A DNA stretch of 64,000 bases from the NCBI RefSeq assembly GCF_029407905.1, contig NC_073627.1, forward strand, positions 127,547,697-127,611,696, read 5' to 3'. This DNA is from Bubalus kerabau. Lineage: Eukaryota; Chordata; Mammalia; Artiodactyla; Bovidae. The notes below the pieces were generated by a model that was given only the letters and a program-made list of their open reading frames with translations, searched no databases and was not told the origin of the DNA. This document shows positions 25,594 through 38,569 of the stretch, one piece after another (position 1 is the first letter of the stretch; every line of letters starts with the position of its first letter). Position numbers and translations under genes: made by a program.

Positions 25594-27109
25594 GTTTCCC
25601 CTAAGCCTCCAACCCTGGCTATGGCCGGATGCACTTCCTGTCTAGACTCAGGATGGTTGTCCAGACTCTGGCTTCTGCGGTTGGTAAGTCTGTGGCTCCT
25701 CCTTGAGGACTGACCACGTGTGACTGGCAGATCGCGGCCGCCCCTGCTGCCCTCCCCCTGCTCCAGCCCCACCCATGGTACTAATACTCGCTGGATGAGC
25801 ATTGCGCATGCCCTACAACTGTTCCTTGAGCCAGGTACTTTCAGTGTCAACAGATACAGGTCATGAAACACTGGTCTTTGATCTTGGATAGAAGCCTGAT
25901 GCATGAAACAGAGATAGAGAAAGACAGCAAAACACACAGAAGAGAGCTGTGGGCTATGTCTGCTGCAGGGGCCTGGTGCAGGTCCCACAGGTGGAAAGGA
26001 ACACTGGATGGGTGCCCTCCTGAAGGGCGAGGACCTCCACCAGGCCTCTCTAGGCCTCTGTGTCACATGATGATAGCACCAAGGTTGGATCACCCCCAAA
26101 GAGCAAAGAAAATTTTTTTTAAAAGGAAGGAATCAAACCCATTGATAGTTACAGTTCAGAAACCAGGACCAGACTGCATTCCAAGCACAGCAGGGCTGGA
26201 AAACAGAGGTTTCTTTTCCTTAGTACTCATTTGGCCATCAAAAGATGCAGCATCTAGATTCTACCTGAAGACTTTCTTTGAGTGACCAGGATGTGACTAA
26301 AAGCCCCCATCCCAAGCCTAAACTGCCAGACTGCAGGTTCTACAGAATTCAGCTGGAGTGATATTGAACCGTATTCCTGAGAAAATCCAGCTCACATATC
26401 TGTGACGGATGTCTAATAAATTCATGAGAATTCTGTATATCCATTCCATTCAGCATTCAAACTGTCCCTACCCCATTCAGAGCTCTGTGCTGGACCGCCT
26501 CTCCACACTCAGTGCATGGTGCCCAGGCCCCAGTCCTCACGGCACTCCCAGCATCTGAGAGGATTCCTCAGACTCAGAACTAGACACGCAGGCATCAGTT
26601 AACAGTGAGGAGGACTTAGAAGCAGAGCAGAAGTTATCATTTATCCTGGCTGGGGCATCCAGGAAAGCTTCTTGTAAGAAGTGGCTGTGATCTGGACTTT
26701 AAAGGACATGGAAGCTGCATCATTTAACGGGTTGCTGAAATCTGTTCCACCAGCCCGGCTGCCTTCTGAAGAGTCATAGTGTACTGCCCCTGTCCCATGG
26801 AAGGGACCCTGGGGGGCAAGGCAGTCTCCAACTCCTCTCAGAAAGAAGGCGGTTCTACAGGATACAATGCATCCTGGTGTGGAATGGGCCACAGAGACCT
26901 GGCTCTTATCCGTTTCAACTCCCCATCAAGGCAACTGCCAAAAAGGCACACTGACTGATAAACCCCGAAACCCCTGAACAACTCCAAACCACATCACTGC
27001 TTTGGTAAATTATTATAAACAGGCAGGCACTGATAATTTGCACAGGTAGTAAGAGCAGCTTTGGCTGCCATTCTGTGTTGGTAACTGAGGCAATGGGGCA
27101 GACCTCAGG

Positions 27110-27330
27110 CTAGGAGCTGGTCAGTCCTGTCAAAGCCCCTCAACTACTTAGGTGAGTGGCCTTGAGAAGTCGCTTTACTTCTCTGAACCTGAGTTCCTTA
27201 TTTGCAATGTGGCATTACAACATTACACAGGACTAAATAACAATATCAACACATTTCAAAGTCTTCTGTGAACCAAAGAGTGTTCTACAAACACGAGGGT
27301 CTATTCTTCGATGTTTAACTCAGGTCTTGG
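27110..27330 (+). repeat. MIR SINE fragment
   Basis: gagtggccttgagaagtcgc, ttacttctctgaacctgagt, then ccttatttgcaatgtggcat, in MIR order. Confidence 0.5.
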
Positions 27331-28861
27331 CACATAACACATGCTTGGTGTGACAGATGAAAAAAAATGGATGCACCAGGACTTGTTTTGAATGAAAATT
27401 ATATTTCCAGATGATTTTCTCATATTTCAACAAGTGCTCCAAATTTCGGTTGTAGGGAAAGCCTTGAACTAGGAGTCAGGGCCTCAATTTCATTCTGTCC
27501 CTACCAGTGTGCAACCTTGGACCTGTCCCTTTCAAGTTCACTTAGCCTTGGTTTCCCCAAATGAACCATGGTGGGTGGGAGGTAGACTAGATTGGTTTCC
27601 ATTGTCTCTGCATAGGGAGAATTTTCTCTCCCCTGACTCCTGCTCAGTTGTCCTTCTGCTTGCTTAAACGATGGATCCAACCCCATGCCCTTTGAGAGTG
27701 TTCTGTGAAGTCTTTTTTTTCCGAGAAAATAGACAATTTCAACCAGGCTGCCTATAAAGCTGAAACAAGCCTCAAGCCTCAATCACCAGCTCCCAGACTC
27801 AGAAACCAGCCCCAGCCCCTGGCAGCTCAGAGGCCCTCTCACCTCCCCACACATTCCCAGAGCCTCCTGGGATGCTTCTCTCAGCCCACGTCAGCCCAAA
27901 GCTCTGAGTTACTTTCCTGTGGCCGAGACCTTGGCCTGTCCCTCAGAGCAGCCAGGGGTCGTCCTTGGAAGAACCGCCTGCCCCCAGCTGGGCCTGGCTC
28001 AGCGCGGAGGCCCCAGCGTCCTGCCGCTGACTAATGAGAGGAGGTGACGGTGTCACACCTTGCCGGGAAGTCACAGTGCTGGTGCCGACCCGCGCTGCCT
28101 GCCATCAAATTTTAATGCTGTTGCTGACATATTTATGGAATGCCTCACCAAGTGTTTGCGAGGAGACCAGACAAGATTTACCTCCACAATTACTACCACG
28201 ATGTGCCGGCTTTGCTGTGCACGAGGAACTTGCAGCACCGTCGCCCGGAGCCCTGGTGCGCCCCGAGGAGGATTGCACGCAATTCCACACACCTTTTGCG
28301 CCCCCAGAGCGCAAGACCTGGGGCTGGAGCGGAGATGAATCACACGCGGTCCCTGCCAACTGAGAGCTCGCACTCCATGGGAAAGGGCAACACACACATC
28401 GATTACTCGAGTCCTGCGTGGCTGGGGACCAGTGCACAGATACAGGGAGAGAGGCAGGCCGGGCTAAAGAGGGGACAGGGTATTTTTTCTATCAGAGTCA
28501 GGGTCAAGAACAAAGCCAAAAGTGGGGCTCCATGGGGCCACTTAGCTGCTTCAGCTCTCATAGTTGTTCCCCTGCCTGTAAGGGCCCCGTGGTCTCCATC
28601 TCTCTCCACTGCTGGGCTCAGCGCCTCTCCTTTAATAGCTGTGTCCTCATTCAATCCTCGGGGTGCCCTCTCCAAAGGCCTATGGAGTGGATGTAGCCTC
28701 CGGGTTCCTCTCCCTTCCTCACCATGTCAACAAGTCCCTTCCTCTTTATGCTGCAGGGCTCTCCCTGAGTGGAGAGGTGCCAGAGGGCAGAAGTGATGTA
28801 CATGATTTGGGTCCATGTTCTCAAACCTTGCTGCCTCTTAGAGTCATCTAGGGAGCTTTAG

Positions 28862-29140
28862 GGAGAAGGCAATGGCACCCCACTCCAGTATTCTTGCCTG
28901 GAAAATCCCATGGATGGAGGAAGGAGCCTGGTAGGCTGCAGTCCATGGGGTCACGAAGAGTCGGACACGACTGAGTGACTTCCCTTTCACTTTTCACTTT
29001 CATGCATTGGAGAAGGAAATGGCAACCCACTCCAGTGATCTTGCCTGGAGAATCCCAGGGATGGGGGAGCCTGGTGGGCTGCCATTTACGGGGTCGCACA
29101 GAGTCAGACACGACTGAAATGACTTAGCAGTAGCAGTATC
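28862..29140 (+). mobile_element. Bov-A2 SINE (dimeric Bov-A)
   Basis: Two Bov-A monomers in tandem, each with the acccactccagt/cttgcctgga block and a tcggacacgact- or tcagacacgact-type end. They are joined by a ctttcacttttcactttcatgcat linker region. A 13-bp target-site duplication (agggagctttagg) flanks it at 28850-28862 and 29141-29153, so the insertion is complete and fairly young. Confidence 0.93.
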
Positions 29141-30084
29141 AGGGAGCTTTAGGAAAGCCACATGACCAAGACACACCCAAAGTAGTTCAATCAGAGTCTC
29201 TGGGTGGGACCAGGTTTCAGGATTGGTCCCAACTCCTGAGGTGAGTCCTCGTACAGTGAGTTTGAGAAGCAGAGGACAGGCGCTAGCTGCTCAGCGTGTA
29301 GTAGCATCAGTGGATTTTGTTAGAAATGCAGGGTCCTGGGCCCCAGTCTAGCGTTACTGAACCAAATCTGCTCTGGAAGATGATGCCCACATGGTTTGTG
29401 TGCAGTAAAGTTTGAGAAGCACTCACTCACATTAAGGAGTTTCCCAGGGTCCTCAGAGGCACACTGTGTCTAGTCCCCAGGCCTCCTGAAACTTGGCCCC
29501 TAAGAAAGCTGGCCTCTAAGAAGGCTAACTGCCAACAGCTGACTGCTAAGAGGGGCCGGCTGGTGTGGGTGGACTGCAGGCAGGTGGTTGGGCAGCTGCC
29601 CCCAATACTTAGCAAGCTTGTTGAAGCACTTGTCCTGTGGAAGGAGCTGAATCATGACAGCCCTCAGGCGGATTCTCATAACTGTCAAGCCTGGACCGGA
29701 GGCAGGAGTCCCAGTGAAGTCCTCCCTCTATCACAAACTTAGTCTTCCCCAGTCCAGGCCTCAGTTTCCTCATGGGTGAGAAAGTCAGCCCTGCAGTTGG
29801 CTGTGCTAATGGAGACCTCTTCTTTCCTAAATTTGACTGACACTTTCATCCGTGTCCTCTGTGACCAGCCCACAGACCTAGCTGAGAGGCAGCTTAGTGG
29901 GGAGGGACCTAGGAGGGGGAAGGAAGATGTCTTTGGGGGCCCAGGAAGAAAGAGTGAAGACACTTCCTAAGGGTACAAATGCAGGGTGAGCTGCAGGGGG
30001 GGGAGCCCCAGGTGTGCTGGGGAGACCCAGTGTGTATCTATGTTGATGCTGGTCATACAGCAGACAATGTTTCATCTGCCTACT

Positions 30085-30680
30085 CATTCAGCAGGTGTTA
30101 GCTGAGTGCTTGCTAAATACCAGGCACTGCTCTAGACACTGAGGATACAGCCATGAATAAAACAAACATTCCTGCCCTCAGGGTACTTATATTCTAGTGA
30201 CATAAACAGACAATAAATAGGAAAAAAAATAAAGCATACATTATGCATTAAGAAGAAAACATAAGGAGATGATATAGGGGCTGGGCATGGCTTCACCAAG
30301 AAGGTGACTTTCGAATAAAGAGGTGAAGGAAGTGAGAGTCAGACCCGTGAATACCTATTTGAAGGGCAGTCTGTGCAGAAGGAACGGCAAGTGCAAAGGT
30401 CCTGAGGCTGGAGTGTGGGTGGCATGTTGGAAGAGCAGAGAGGAGGTCTGTGAGGCTGGAGAGGAAAAATGAGGGAGGGGCAGGTAGAGATGAGTTCAAG
30501 GAGGGAAGTAGGAAGGGGAAGATCTTGTGAGAACGTCAGCCTCTACTCTGAGACAGCAAAAGAGGAACATGACCAGACTCAGACCGAAATGGCTCACCCT
30601 GGCTACTCTGGTGAAAATGGACTCAAGGGGGTAAAGGGTGGCACTAGGGAGACCAGTAAGGAGGATACCGCAAACATCTG
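30085..30680 (+). repeat. Old mammalian interspersed repeat, family not named
   Basis: The run ataccaggcactgctctaga, gaataaaacaaacattcctg, gcaagtgcaaaggtcctgag and agggagaccagtaaggagga follows a widely dispersed mammalian repeat that I recognise by pattern but cannot name with certainty. Its AT-rich centre carries aataaatagg. Confidence 0.45.
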
Positions 30681-32149
30681 CTGAAAGACGGACCCACCCA
30701 CAGAGTGGGCACCTCTGGCCACATGGAGCTTCAAGCTACAAGGCTGGAAGGGCCAGGCATTGTGGCCATGAAAGTAGATGGTCAGCTGGCTGAGGCCAAG
30801 GACATTCATAGGGTGAGGCAGGATATGGACTGCCTGGACTCTAGTCTTGACTCAGCATGGCCCTGGGCCAGCCCATTCCTCTCACCGAGCCTAAAACAAA
30901 AGTAATAATCAGGAGTGCACCCACAGGGTTGTGGTGAGAATTCAGTGAGTGTGTGGATGGGCCAACTGTGGGTAAACGGACGGTCCTGTCCCATCCTGCC
31001 CTGTCCTGCCCACACCAGCAATGCCACACACAAGAGAGCGATGTGCCCCAATTGTCCACTAGGGGGAGCCTGGGCAATTCTTCCTCCAGCAGAAATGAAG
31101 TTTGCAAGCATCCATCCTGGCTCATCCAGGGAACTGCAGATGTGCCCAGCATGGCCCTCTGGGGTGGGAATGAAAGCCTGAGCTGCCCTTCTAGCCTGGG
31201 ATTCTGTGGTTGTGGGTTGGGGGAGCTAGTCTTCTCCAAGGTATGTTCTGAGTAGCCCAGCAGTAGCTACTGAGAGGTCACTACCTGGAGACCTAAAGTT
31301 CCCTCAGACTCACACCATAGCCCCCAAATAACAAACCAAAGAGTAGGTGGAAAGGAAAAGCCACCCGCGACTGAAGGTGTTTGGTCTGAGGTGAGCGGGA
31401 TAGATGGCTTTTAGTTCACTCCTGGCACATGTTTGTGTGTTTACTTCCTCTCTTGGCCCACACATTATTTAGTGTGGCTTCTCAAACCCTCACTGAGCAT
31501 CTGCCCTGTGGCAGGCTCTGTGCTGGGTGGTGCTGTGATGCCACAGATGCTCAGGCTCATGAGCCTCCTTTGGCTGGCTCAGACAGCCAGCTGGGGTTTT
31601 GAATTTCTCAAGGTCTCTCTCATCTCTTCGTTTATCTGAAGTCTAAAGAGTTCCACTAAGATTCCCTTAAAATATACAAAGGGGGCAGGGCAGCCATGTA
31701 GGGATGAGTAGGTTGCTCACTGCACAAGAACAGCCAGCTGATTGGGCGTGTGCGGACTGAGATTCAGCCTGCTCTCCACTTGCCAAAGCCTGAAACTTGG
31801 AGTGAGGCTGCCTCCACTCATGGGGAGGAAGGTCCTGAGACACAAGCTGGGGAAAACCTCAAGGTCGGCTCCGTGGTGTCCCCTCTCTCTCCAGCTGTTG
31901 CTTCTTCACTCTGCTCTCACAGGTCAGAAGAGGAACATAAGGATGGATATAGCAAATCCCAAACGACTGTCAAACCTGGGCTACTGGGGTTCTCTCCTTT
32001 CAGCCCACATTTATCTAGTATTGAGGATGTGCCAAGCACCATAAAAGGCACAGATTGCCTATAAGGGTATCATTATACCTTTCACCGTTGAGACAGAAGT
32101 ATGGTCTGGCTCTCAGGGTCCTGCTTTTTCTCTTGCTAAGAGGATCTGA

Positions 32150-32290
32150 GCAATCAAGACTGGACTCTATCCTGGCCCTGCCACTTGGGCAAGTTACTCT
32201 GTGTAAGTTGAGGTCTCAGCTTCCTCCTCTAGGAAATGGGGTACCATCAACACCAACCTGATGGGGCTGTTATGAAGGGCCAGCAGGCTG
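32150..32290 (+). repeat. MIR SINE fragment
   Basis: gccctgccacttgggcaagt, tcagcttcctcctctaggaa, gatggggctgttatgaaggg in MIR order. Confidence 0.55.
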
Positions 32291-32854
32291 GGAAATGACC
32301 TGCTCATAGACATTCTCACTAGATGCTAGCTACTTCTAGAAAGCGGGGCCTTCTCCTCTCATCCTCACCACAGCCTCTGGAGGAAGACTATAAAAGATGC
32401 AAAGGGGGGAAGGTGACTGGAGGCAGGACTGAGGCCAAGGGAGCCGAGTGCCAGGCCAGGGCATCTGGCCTATGCCCCACACCTTCTCGGCCTCCCCTAG
32501 GTCTCCCTCGCAGCTGGAGGAGTCGCACGCTCAGATGCGGACAGAGGTGTTCCAGGTATGGGGAGGCTGAGAAGGATGTTCAGTCAGGCTCGGGAGACAA
32601 AGAAGGGATAGCGAGGCAGGATTTGACTTGCTCCAGTGGGTGTGCAGGTGGAGAGAGTGCCCCAGGGTTCCCGTGGGGCCTGCTCTCAGAAACCACCCGC
32701 CGTGAGGGTCGCTGGGCCCCAACCTGCCCCGGTCAGGGGGCCCCACTCCACCCTCATGCTGCCCCATCCAGCCAAGGCTGGTGGACCTGAGCACCGACCG
32801 GCCTCCGCCAGCAGCCCTCCCACCCGTTCCCTCGCTTCCTCCTGCTGGCCGGCA

Positions 32855-33260
32855 TGGTGGCAGCCCTGCCTGCTCCCCGGGGAGCCCGCCGCCAGGCCTG
32901 ATGGCGCTGACGGAGGGAGGGAGGCCGCCAAGCTGTCAGTCTGGAGGTGCCCCTCGGAGCCCCTCCTGGCTGGAGCGAGGAGGGTGGGCCGGCGCCGGAG
33001 CCGGGCTGTCAGGGCCTTCACAGAGACGAGGCCGGAGAGGCGCTGCCTGACAGCTCGCCCACCGAATTAGGACCATTTGCATGCTAATTTCCAGAGCTCT
33101 AACGGGCTGGCAGGCTGGCTGGGGGGTGGAGAGTGCGCAGAGAGAGGCGCCGCGGCCTCCCTGCCCGCCTGGAACAATGCTTGACTGATCTAGCTGCGTT
33201 AACGAGCAAATTATGGTAATTTTGTTATTACAAATGCATAGAAATTTCCAAAGCGGGCAG
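32855..33260. promoter_or_regulatory. Candidate intronic regulatory block: CpG-rich plus octamer
   Basis: The first half (about 32860-33060) is GC-rich with roughly 18 CpG in 210 bp. The second half is AT-rich and repeat-free. It carries a perfect octamer motif (atttgcat, 33075-33082), a site for POU factors such as OCT2, and several homeobox-like TAAT/ATTA cores (33185-33240). The position inside PAX5, a B-cell gene, suits an enhancer, but this is inference with no functional evidence in the sequence. Confidence 0.3.
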
Positions 33261-33663
33261 CCATTCAGGGCAGCTCCCTGCTCCTCCCCACTCCTAAATA
33301 CCGAACCCCTGTTTGTATACAAGGGCCTGGCACCCGCTTCAGGGACAGAGGTTCTGGGGGACCAGGCTTCCCTCGGAGCGTCTCGGGGGAGGCCCAGAGC
33401 GAGCTGGTCTTGGGCCAGGGATCCCTTCCCATCTCTGGTCCAGCCCAGCAGCCCCAAGACCTCACCCTCCTGTCTCCTGGGGGTCCCTGGGCCTGGCAGT
33501 CCCACGAACCCACCACATTCAAGCTGGTTTCTTTCCATTCTGAGCAGGTAATATGGGTGATTCTCCTCATGGTTGCTCCGAGGTCTTGAGAAATTCAATG
33601 ATTTCTCTGTTCACTCTGTGAAGTGGGCTCAGCACCCAGGAGGAGATCAGGGACTGTCTGATG

Positions 33664-33782
33664 GATGAATGAATGAAGGAAGGAGGAAGGCAGGAAGGAA
33701 AGAGAGGCGAGAACAAGGGAAGGGAGAAGGTTAGGGAGGAAGGGAGAGAAGGAAGGAAGGGAGGGAGGAAGACCAGAACTAA
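33664..33782 (+). repeat. GGAA/GGGA polypurine repeat
   Basis: About 120 bp of almost pure purine strand built of gaagg/ggaa/ggga units. The opposite strand is polypyrimidine. Confidence 0.9.
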
Positions 33783-35544
33783 TTCTAGAAATGAGGACAG
33801 TTAAGAAAGACCCCACCGCATCAGCTCACTGGTGGTATAATTAATCCAAGACCTCACCAGAGTTTATTTGCCAACTGGCAACCCCTCCTGGCATTTACAA
33901 CTGTCCACTGCTAGAATCACAATTTGTCCCAGTTTTTCTGATGATCTTCTTTTTGATTAAAAGTATGTTTTTGGAAGCATGCTCCGGAATGCATCCAGAC
34001 AGAAGCCTTTTCCAAGAAAGTGAGCTCCCCACTCTCAGCAGCGCAGTTTGAGTAGCTCCAGCCACAGGGGCACGAAGCTGGATGGTGAGACCCCGTTAAA
34101 AACCAGTCCACTCGTGGGAGGGGCCAGTTGGTTCCCTCCCAGGCCTCTGTCTGTGACCCACTCTCAGTCCTCCGATTTTATACAGGGATTTCAGGTTCGG
34201 GCTGATGTTACTGAAAGATCAAGAAGCTGCCTCAAGTCCATTTTGGAAGTCAGTGAGGAATAAATTGTCAATTACAGAGGAGAGTGGCACGGAATCTGCT
34301 CCAGGTGGCCAAGGAAGCCTGGGCAGTCGGGCTCTCCGAGTGGGTGTTTGGGAGGCAGAGACCTAAATGTGAGCTGAGACTATAAACTCAGCTAGGGTAG
34401 TGGCCAGATTTTTCAATTTGTCTGATTTTCTAATTGGGTCACAACTTCCAGAGGGCAGCCAAATGCAGGGAAGAAAAAAAAAAAAAAACCAACACAATCA
34501 TTTCTTTTTGTCCAGGCGCCTGACTCTGGGGGAAAGACTGAGGGCAGGAGGAGTGAGGCCTCACCAAGGTCTCAGGCTGAAGCTCTGACCAACCTGGGGA
34601 CAGCTCGGCCTGCATCCCAGGAGATGCTCCTGTAGCTGACCAGGTAGGGCCTGGGGAGGGTCCATGCTCAAGAGGGACAGGACAAGGCTGGGGTGGGTGG
34701 ATGGGTGGGGGAGCTGTGCTTCAAGTTGTTCTAGAAGCCAGGTCAGCCAGGGACCACCCCAGGAAGGCTGGGCCTGCATGAAGTCGGGACAAAATGCTTC
34801 TTTTTTTGTTGCTTTGAAGACATAGAGGATGTGGGGGGTTATGTCCCCCTAGCCCAGTGGAGACAAAAGGACAGGCTGTGGCCACAGGAAAAAAAAAAAA
34901 AAAAGGCCTCTGACTGGCTGTGTGACCTTGAGCAAGTCCTTTCTTTGACCTCATCTTCATACTCCTGGGCTGGTTTCTAAGGTCAGTCTGGCCATTCCAT
35001 CCCTGGCGAAGGGAGAAGTAGCTACAGAGCGTATAAAGGCCACCCCAGCCCTCTGCAAGGCACGTATTAGAGGAGGCCTCCTCACATTACACAGACACAG
35101 CCCACCCTAGATCCCTGCTATCCGCCTGCAGTGCTGCACGTGCTGGCGGGCCCTCGGCTGGGGCTTCTGTTGAACCAGCACCTCTGTTGCTGCCCCCAGG
35201 CACCTGCTCTGGACGCCCCCCAAGGGTCCTGGGTGGTGGGTGGTGGGACACGGCTGCTCTCCAGATTCCAATCCCCCCGCAGCCACTTCTGCAAGTGACT
35301 CTGGCTCCTTTCCGGGGAGTTCTCTTTCCAGGAATGCCCCCTCCTCCCGTCCCGAAAAGTACTCAGAAAATCTGCAGAGTCACAAAGTTCTGGGGCCATG
35401 GGGCTTTCCTTCAATCCAAGACTCCTCAGTGCAGACCCGGGACCTCCCCTTATCTCAGAGCAGCCCCCTTCTCTTGGGTCCCGCAGAGGGAGCGCTGTGC
35501 TTCTAACAGTCAAACTCCAAACTGGCAAAGCCCTTCGTTTGTCA

Positions 35545-35700
35545 TCTGGACCTGACCACTGGCTAGCTGTGTGACCTTAGGCAAATCGCCATTCCTCAGC
35601 CTCAGTTTTCATCTCTGTGAAATGGGGCTAAAAACCATGCCTTCCTGATGCTATGGAGGGGACCTGCTGAGATCACACACAAGAACTGCACTTTGTAAAC
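35545..35700 (+). repeat. MIR SINE fragment
   Basis: ctggctagctgtgtgacctt, cctcagcctcagttttcatc, gtgaaatggggctaaaaacc: a clear MIR core. Confidence 0.65.
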
Positions 35701-38448
35701 ATCTGTCCAGATGGTGGTTCATATTCTTCCCATTGTTGTGAACAAGACCTCGAAATGGTCACAACTGTCATGCATCCTGCTTTGGCAGGACAATGCCCAA
35801 GGCACGCATGACCCAGGACTGAGCTTCAGACAAAAGGACATGATAACACAGTCGTCATCTGAACATTCCCTTCCCCTCCTCCTTTATGTCCCTTGCTCTC
35901 CTTCCCACTCCTTCCCTCTCTCTTTCTCTCAGCTCTGGATCTAAGTCTTCCTGATTCAGATCCTTTATTTGTGCCGTTGCACATAGACTCCTTATAAAGA
36001 AAATTCATTTGTTCAGGGTCACCGCGTGGTTTTTCATTAAAAACAAATTACCCGCATTCAGGGAGGACATCTGGGCTTCTCAGGTCCCATTAATGACTAT
36101 ATTTCCAGCCTCCCCAGCCCGGTTGGGCTCCCCTTGCCTGTCACCCTGCGTTCCTGGCCCCAGGAGGACAATGAGAGTGACAGTCAAGTGAAAGGGAAAA
36201 CATGAGGGATGAGGGCGAGAGGCGAGTCCCCCGAGAGGGGAAGGAGGGAAAAGTGAAAAAAATAAATAACTCAAACAGAGGGTAACAAGGGCCATTGTCT
36301 CAGCGTCTTCCAGCGAGGAGCCAGAGCAAATATTGGAAGAGCAAGCTGGGGCGTGTAAGTTGAGCCGAAGCTCTGTTTAATTACACTGTCGGGCCCCAAG
36401 CCCAGGCTGGACAAGATCGGGAGGGGCATGTGCCCGATTCAAACAAATTCTCCACCCCCTCATATCCGTGGGGCGCCTACTGTGTGCAGGGACTGGATAG
36501 CGGGAGGATTCCAGTGGAGCATCCAGGAGCTGGGCGAGCCCAGTCACTCCAGCCGTGGGCGAGGCAGAACCTGGGCAGTGCCCTGGCAGTGCTCAGGGGA
36601 GAGATGTGCCCCTGGAGCAAGTGGGGTGTAGGCATCCTCTTAGAGAGCGCACCCGACTGGGGCCCAGGAGCATGGGCGGCACATGGGCAGGTGAAGATAG
36701 GAGTAGAAGGAAATGTACCAGAGTCTGAAGTGTGGTTGCCTGGTGTCGCCGCTTGGGAAAGCCTTCTTCAGGCCCGTAAAAGACCTCTGGGTCAGGAAGG
36801 CCATCCACACCCCTAAGGGAGCGCCAAGGAAACCAAAGCCTTTCCCTGGGCCCACTTTCCACGGGCACCAGGGGCTGGGTGAAGTCGGGACCAGAATTCC
36901 AGGTGTCGGGCCCAGCTGCTCCCCGTGACTGGCTGTGCAGCCTGGCTGGCCACGGCACCTCTCTGAGCTCAGCTCACTTACCTCTGAAATGGGGATAAAC
37001 ATTCCAACCTCAAAGGTGCCTTCAAATTGCCACTGGGGGCGACAGGTGTGGCTCTCTTATAGCCTGTGAAGCACCATGCGGCTGGGGGTGAGGCTTGTTG
37101 CTGGAATTAACTGAGCGGCAGAGGCAGTTTGGCTTTACTCAAAAGCATTTTCCTTTGAGAGGGCAGAGCCCCACTGCTCTCCCTGCCCCCCGAAAGCTCT
37201 GGGCGTTGCCAAAAATTCTCTGGGGAGAAGAGTCCTGGATGGAGTGACCCACAGGCTTAGCGGTGGCGGCCCGTCCAGCTGAGGGCCAATAGCTGATGAA
37301 GTTTGGGAGACAGGGGCTGTAGATGCCAGTGGATCAAAGGAAGAAATGAAGATGGCCCTGGTCGACTCAGTCTGGATTTTGGAAGGATTCTGATATGTAC
37401 ACAAGTAAAGCATGTCTCAGAACCTTTATATTCATTCTTCCTGCCCCCAGCGAAGCACTCATTCCAGGTGTGGAGCCCCTGAGGGCCATCCTCGCCTGTC
37501 ACAGCAGGGTTAGAGGACACAGTGACAGCCGTAAGGGATTAGCACAGCTCGAGGCTCCCTTCTCCTTCAGCTCCACCCCTTGGAAGTGATTTACCTGATT
37601 ACACGTGAAAGCCTAAGGCTTTGCCTTAGCATGTCCCAGCCCCAGACCTGAAGGGAAATTGCTGCCCAAGTGGAACAGTGGTGGCTGGCTCAGGAGCCCT
37701 CCAGTTCAGCAGAGGGGTGATATCAGCAGATTTAGAGGCCCTTGTGTGGCAGGACCAGAAAGCCCCCTATGGAGCATCTAATTCAATCTCCTTGCCCCCT
37801 ACTTCCTGCTTTGAGAGAGTAGAAAATCCAGACACCGCATTCTAAGGTCACACCGTGAGGGTCTGACAGCTAGAATCAAAACCCAGGCCTCCTGGATTCC
37901 AGCTGGTCCTTCATGCGCCAGCATGCTTTTCATCTCTGAGCCTTTGCTTCTGCAACTCTGTTCTTCCCCAATGTGGCAAAGCACTCATAAACCCACATGG
38001 AGTTTCTCCCCAGTCCCAGCATTACTTCTACGCAGGGTTCACATGGGGCTTTAGTCACAGGCACTGCTCAGATCAGGCCACTCCAGACCCCTCATTCTCC
38101 ATGCCCTGAAGGCACAGGAGCCTCCCCTCCGACTCACATTCAGATCTGCCTGGGACAAGCCTGCCATCTGTCAAGGCTGCTGTTTGCAGCACTTCACGTC
38201 CCAGAGATTTCTAGGAATTGAGGCTCTGGCTCTTCTTACACATAGTCCCTTACGCAGCAATGCCCCTCCAACTTCTCAGACTGGCAAACTACCCTTCAAG
38301 GTGAAGCTCAGATGACCTTCTCCAGGAAGCCTTCCCTGATTTCTCCCACCTGCCCCAGCGCCCCCAGCAGACCTAGCAGCCTCTCTCCTGCATTTCCTCA
38401 GCACATTCCTAGATTTTAGCTCTAAACATAGCTTGTGGGAATGATCAG

Positions 38449-38520
38449 TGAGCCTGTTGGGCTGCAGCCCATGGGGTTGCAAAGAGCTGAACACAACTTA
38501 GCAACTAAACAACAACAACA
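38449..38520 (+). mobile_element. Bov-A 3' fragment with AAC-rich tail
   Basis: Only the last part is present (agcctgttgggctgcagccc, gcaaagagctgaacacaact) with the tail gcaactaaacaacaacaaca. It is followed 50 bp later by a full Bov-tA with the same tail type. Confidence 0.8.
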
Positions 38521-38569
38521 TCTCACAACTTCATCAAGCTGCCAGAAGTAAAGTCGCTTCTTATATTTT

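Noticed and set aside
25410..26099. 229-codon minus-strand frame
   Set aside because: Its C-terminal part is an antisense Bov-tA translation, and the remainder shows no family likeness.
28140..28796. 218-codon plus-strand frame
   Set aside because: Lies in a CpG-rich intronic block with open frames on both strands and no domain.
32936..33598. 220-codon minus-strand frame
   Set aside because: GC-rich chance frame over a likely regulatory block. The N-terminal part has no splice or start context.
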